Assembly (NCBI GenBank): GCA_963846925.1
Contig: CAWJXW010000020.1
Span: 62,001-126,000 of the forward strand
Source: JAQBQB01 sp963846925
GTDB lineage: Bacteria > Gemmatimonadota > Gemmatimonadetes > Gemmatimonadales > Gemmatimonadaceae
Direction: 5' to 3'
DNA length: 64,000 nucleotides
The translations under genes were made by a program, and so were the position numbers. Under the pieces are notes generated by a model. That model searched no databases. It was not told the DNA's origin and saw only the letters and a list, made by a program, of their open reading frames with translations. Below, piece by piece: positions 63,741-64,000 of the stretch (position 1 is the stretch's first letter; every line of letters starts with the position of its first letter).

Positions 63741-64000
63741 TTACCGGCGGATCGAGAGCCGGTTGCTCGACGGGTTGTAGCGACAGGTGATCGGCACACC
63801 ATCGCGTCCGTTATGGCGAGTGGTCAGGGCGACATCCCATAGGCCGCCGCGTCGCGTCGCCGAGCCAACGGCCAACACGCGATAGCCAGGCGCGGAATTC
63901 ACGAAATCCTCACAGCGGCGCTGGGCGCGCTGGTCCTGCGTTTCCAAACGGCCCGCGGCGGTCCCCGATCGTTCGAATCCGGGCAGATCCACCAAGCCGC
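63741..64000 (-). CDS. Hypothetical protein, 5' end beyond the window
   Basis: At least 86 residues; the reading stays open to the right edge, so the true start may be outside, although a GTG at 63995 is possible. The visible part has DFVNSAPGYRVLAVGSATRR and ends ITCRYNPSSNRLSIRR, a small secreted-looking domain in style, but no signal can be judged. Not recognised. Confidence 0.45.
   Translation of the reverse strand, partial: GLVDLPGFERSGTAAGRLETQDQRAQRRCEDFVNSAPGYRVLAVGSATRRGGLWDVALTTRHNGRDGVPITCRYNPSSNRLSIRR

Noticed and set aside
1..64000. Prophage, insertion sequence, CRISPR array or rRNA operon
   Set aside because: No transposase, integrase, phage structural gene, repeat-spacer pattern or rRNA sequence seen.

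Overview
The window is GC-rich DNA, densely packed with bacterial housekeeping genes and lacking mobile elements, CRISPR arrays or rRNA operons. The proteins indicate a Gram-negative cell: LolA, outer-membrane barrels, lipoproteins and a TonB-like protein are all present. Their overall style (DapL-type aminotransferase, DUF4159/DUF4175 cluster, FlgD-type Ig domains, BIG2 lipoproteins) best fits the phylum Gemmatimonadota. That assignment is an inference from protein character, not a database result.

Layout. 1-13951 (minus strand): end of a TonB-like gene, a DapL-like aminotransferase, an FAH-family enzyme, a JAMM-DinG helicase fusion, an envelope cluster (AsnB-like, TPR, DUF4175, DUF4159), rsmI, an unknown gene and trxA. 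14050-26628 (mostly plus): methylmalonyl-CoA epimerase, pdxJ, an Hpt-like repeat protein, a flippase-like membrane protein, ispE, tRNA-Gln, prs, rplY, pth, ychF, an alpha/beta hydrolase, then rpsF-rpsR-DUF2232. 26669-39227 (plus): rplI, rsfS, a peptidase/beta-propeller/barrel protein, a SPOR protein, smc, a FlgD-Ig protein, an RNase Z-like hydrolase, DAHP synthase and lolA. 39247-42486 (minus): tmk, ylbF, prmC, prfA, rpmE. 42487-42932: a gene-free stretch with two inverted 16-bp repeat arrays. 42933-47003 (plus): Crp/Fnr regulator, beta-lactamase-fold hydrolase and the 5-oxoprolinase operon pxpBCA. 47000-52581 (minus): Gfo/Idh oxidoreductase, outer-membrane protein, SpoIID-like protein, hemL, rimO. 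52758-54389 (plus): DUF4173 membrane protein. 54386-64000 (minus): yajQ, a metzincin lipoprotein, rpoD-like sigma factor, lepB, aldehyde dehydrogenase, a membrane protein, an NtrC-type regulator, an unknown anchored protein, thpR, larE and a partial gene.

Many neighbours overlap by 1-4 bases (ATGA, GTGA, TTGA or TAGTG junctions), so most runs are probably co-transcribed and translationally coupled. At least fourteen genes, including the essential prfA, rpoD-like gene, prmC and rimO, carry single-base frame breaks. Coding resumes intact after each break, and most are cured by removing one C or G. I treat these as sequence errors rather than decay, and give gene boundaries for the restored reading.

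Main points for follow-up: the JAMM-DinG fusion; the metallopeptidase/propeller/barrel protein; the degenerate ParA-like/SPOR protein overlapping smc; the His-less Hpt repeat protein; the envelope cluster; two copies of a palindromic intergenic element; and the inverted 16-bp arrays between rpmE and the Crp-family gene.
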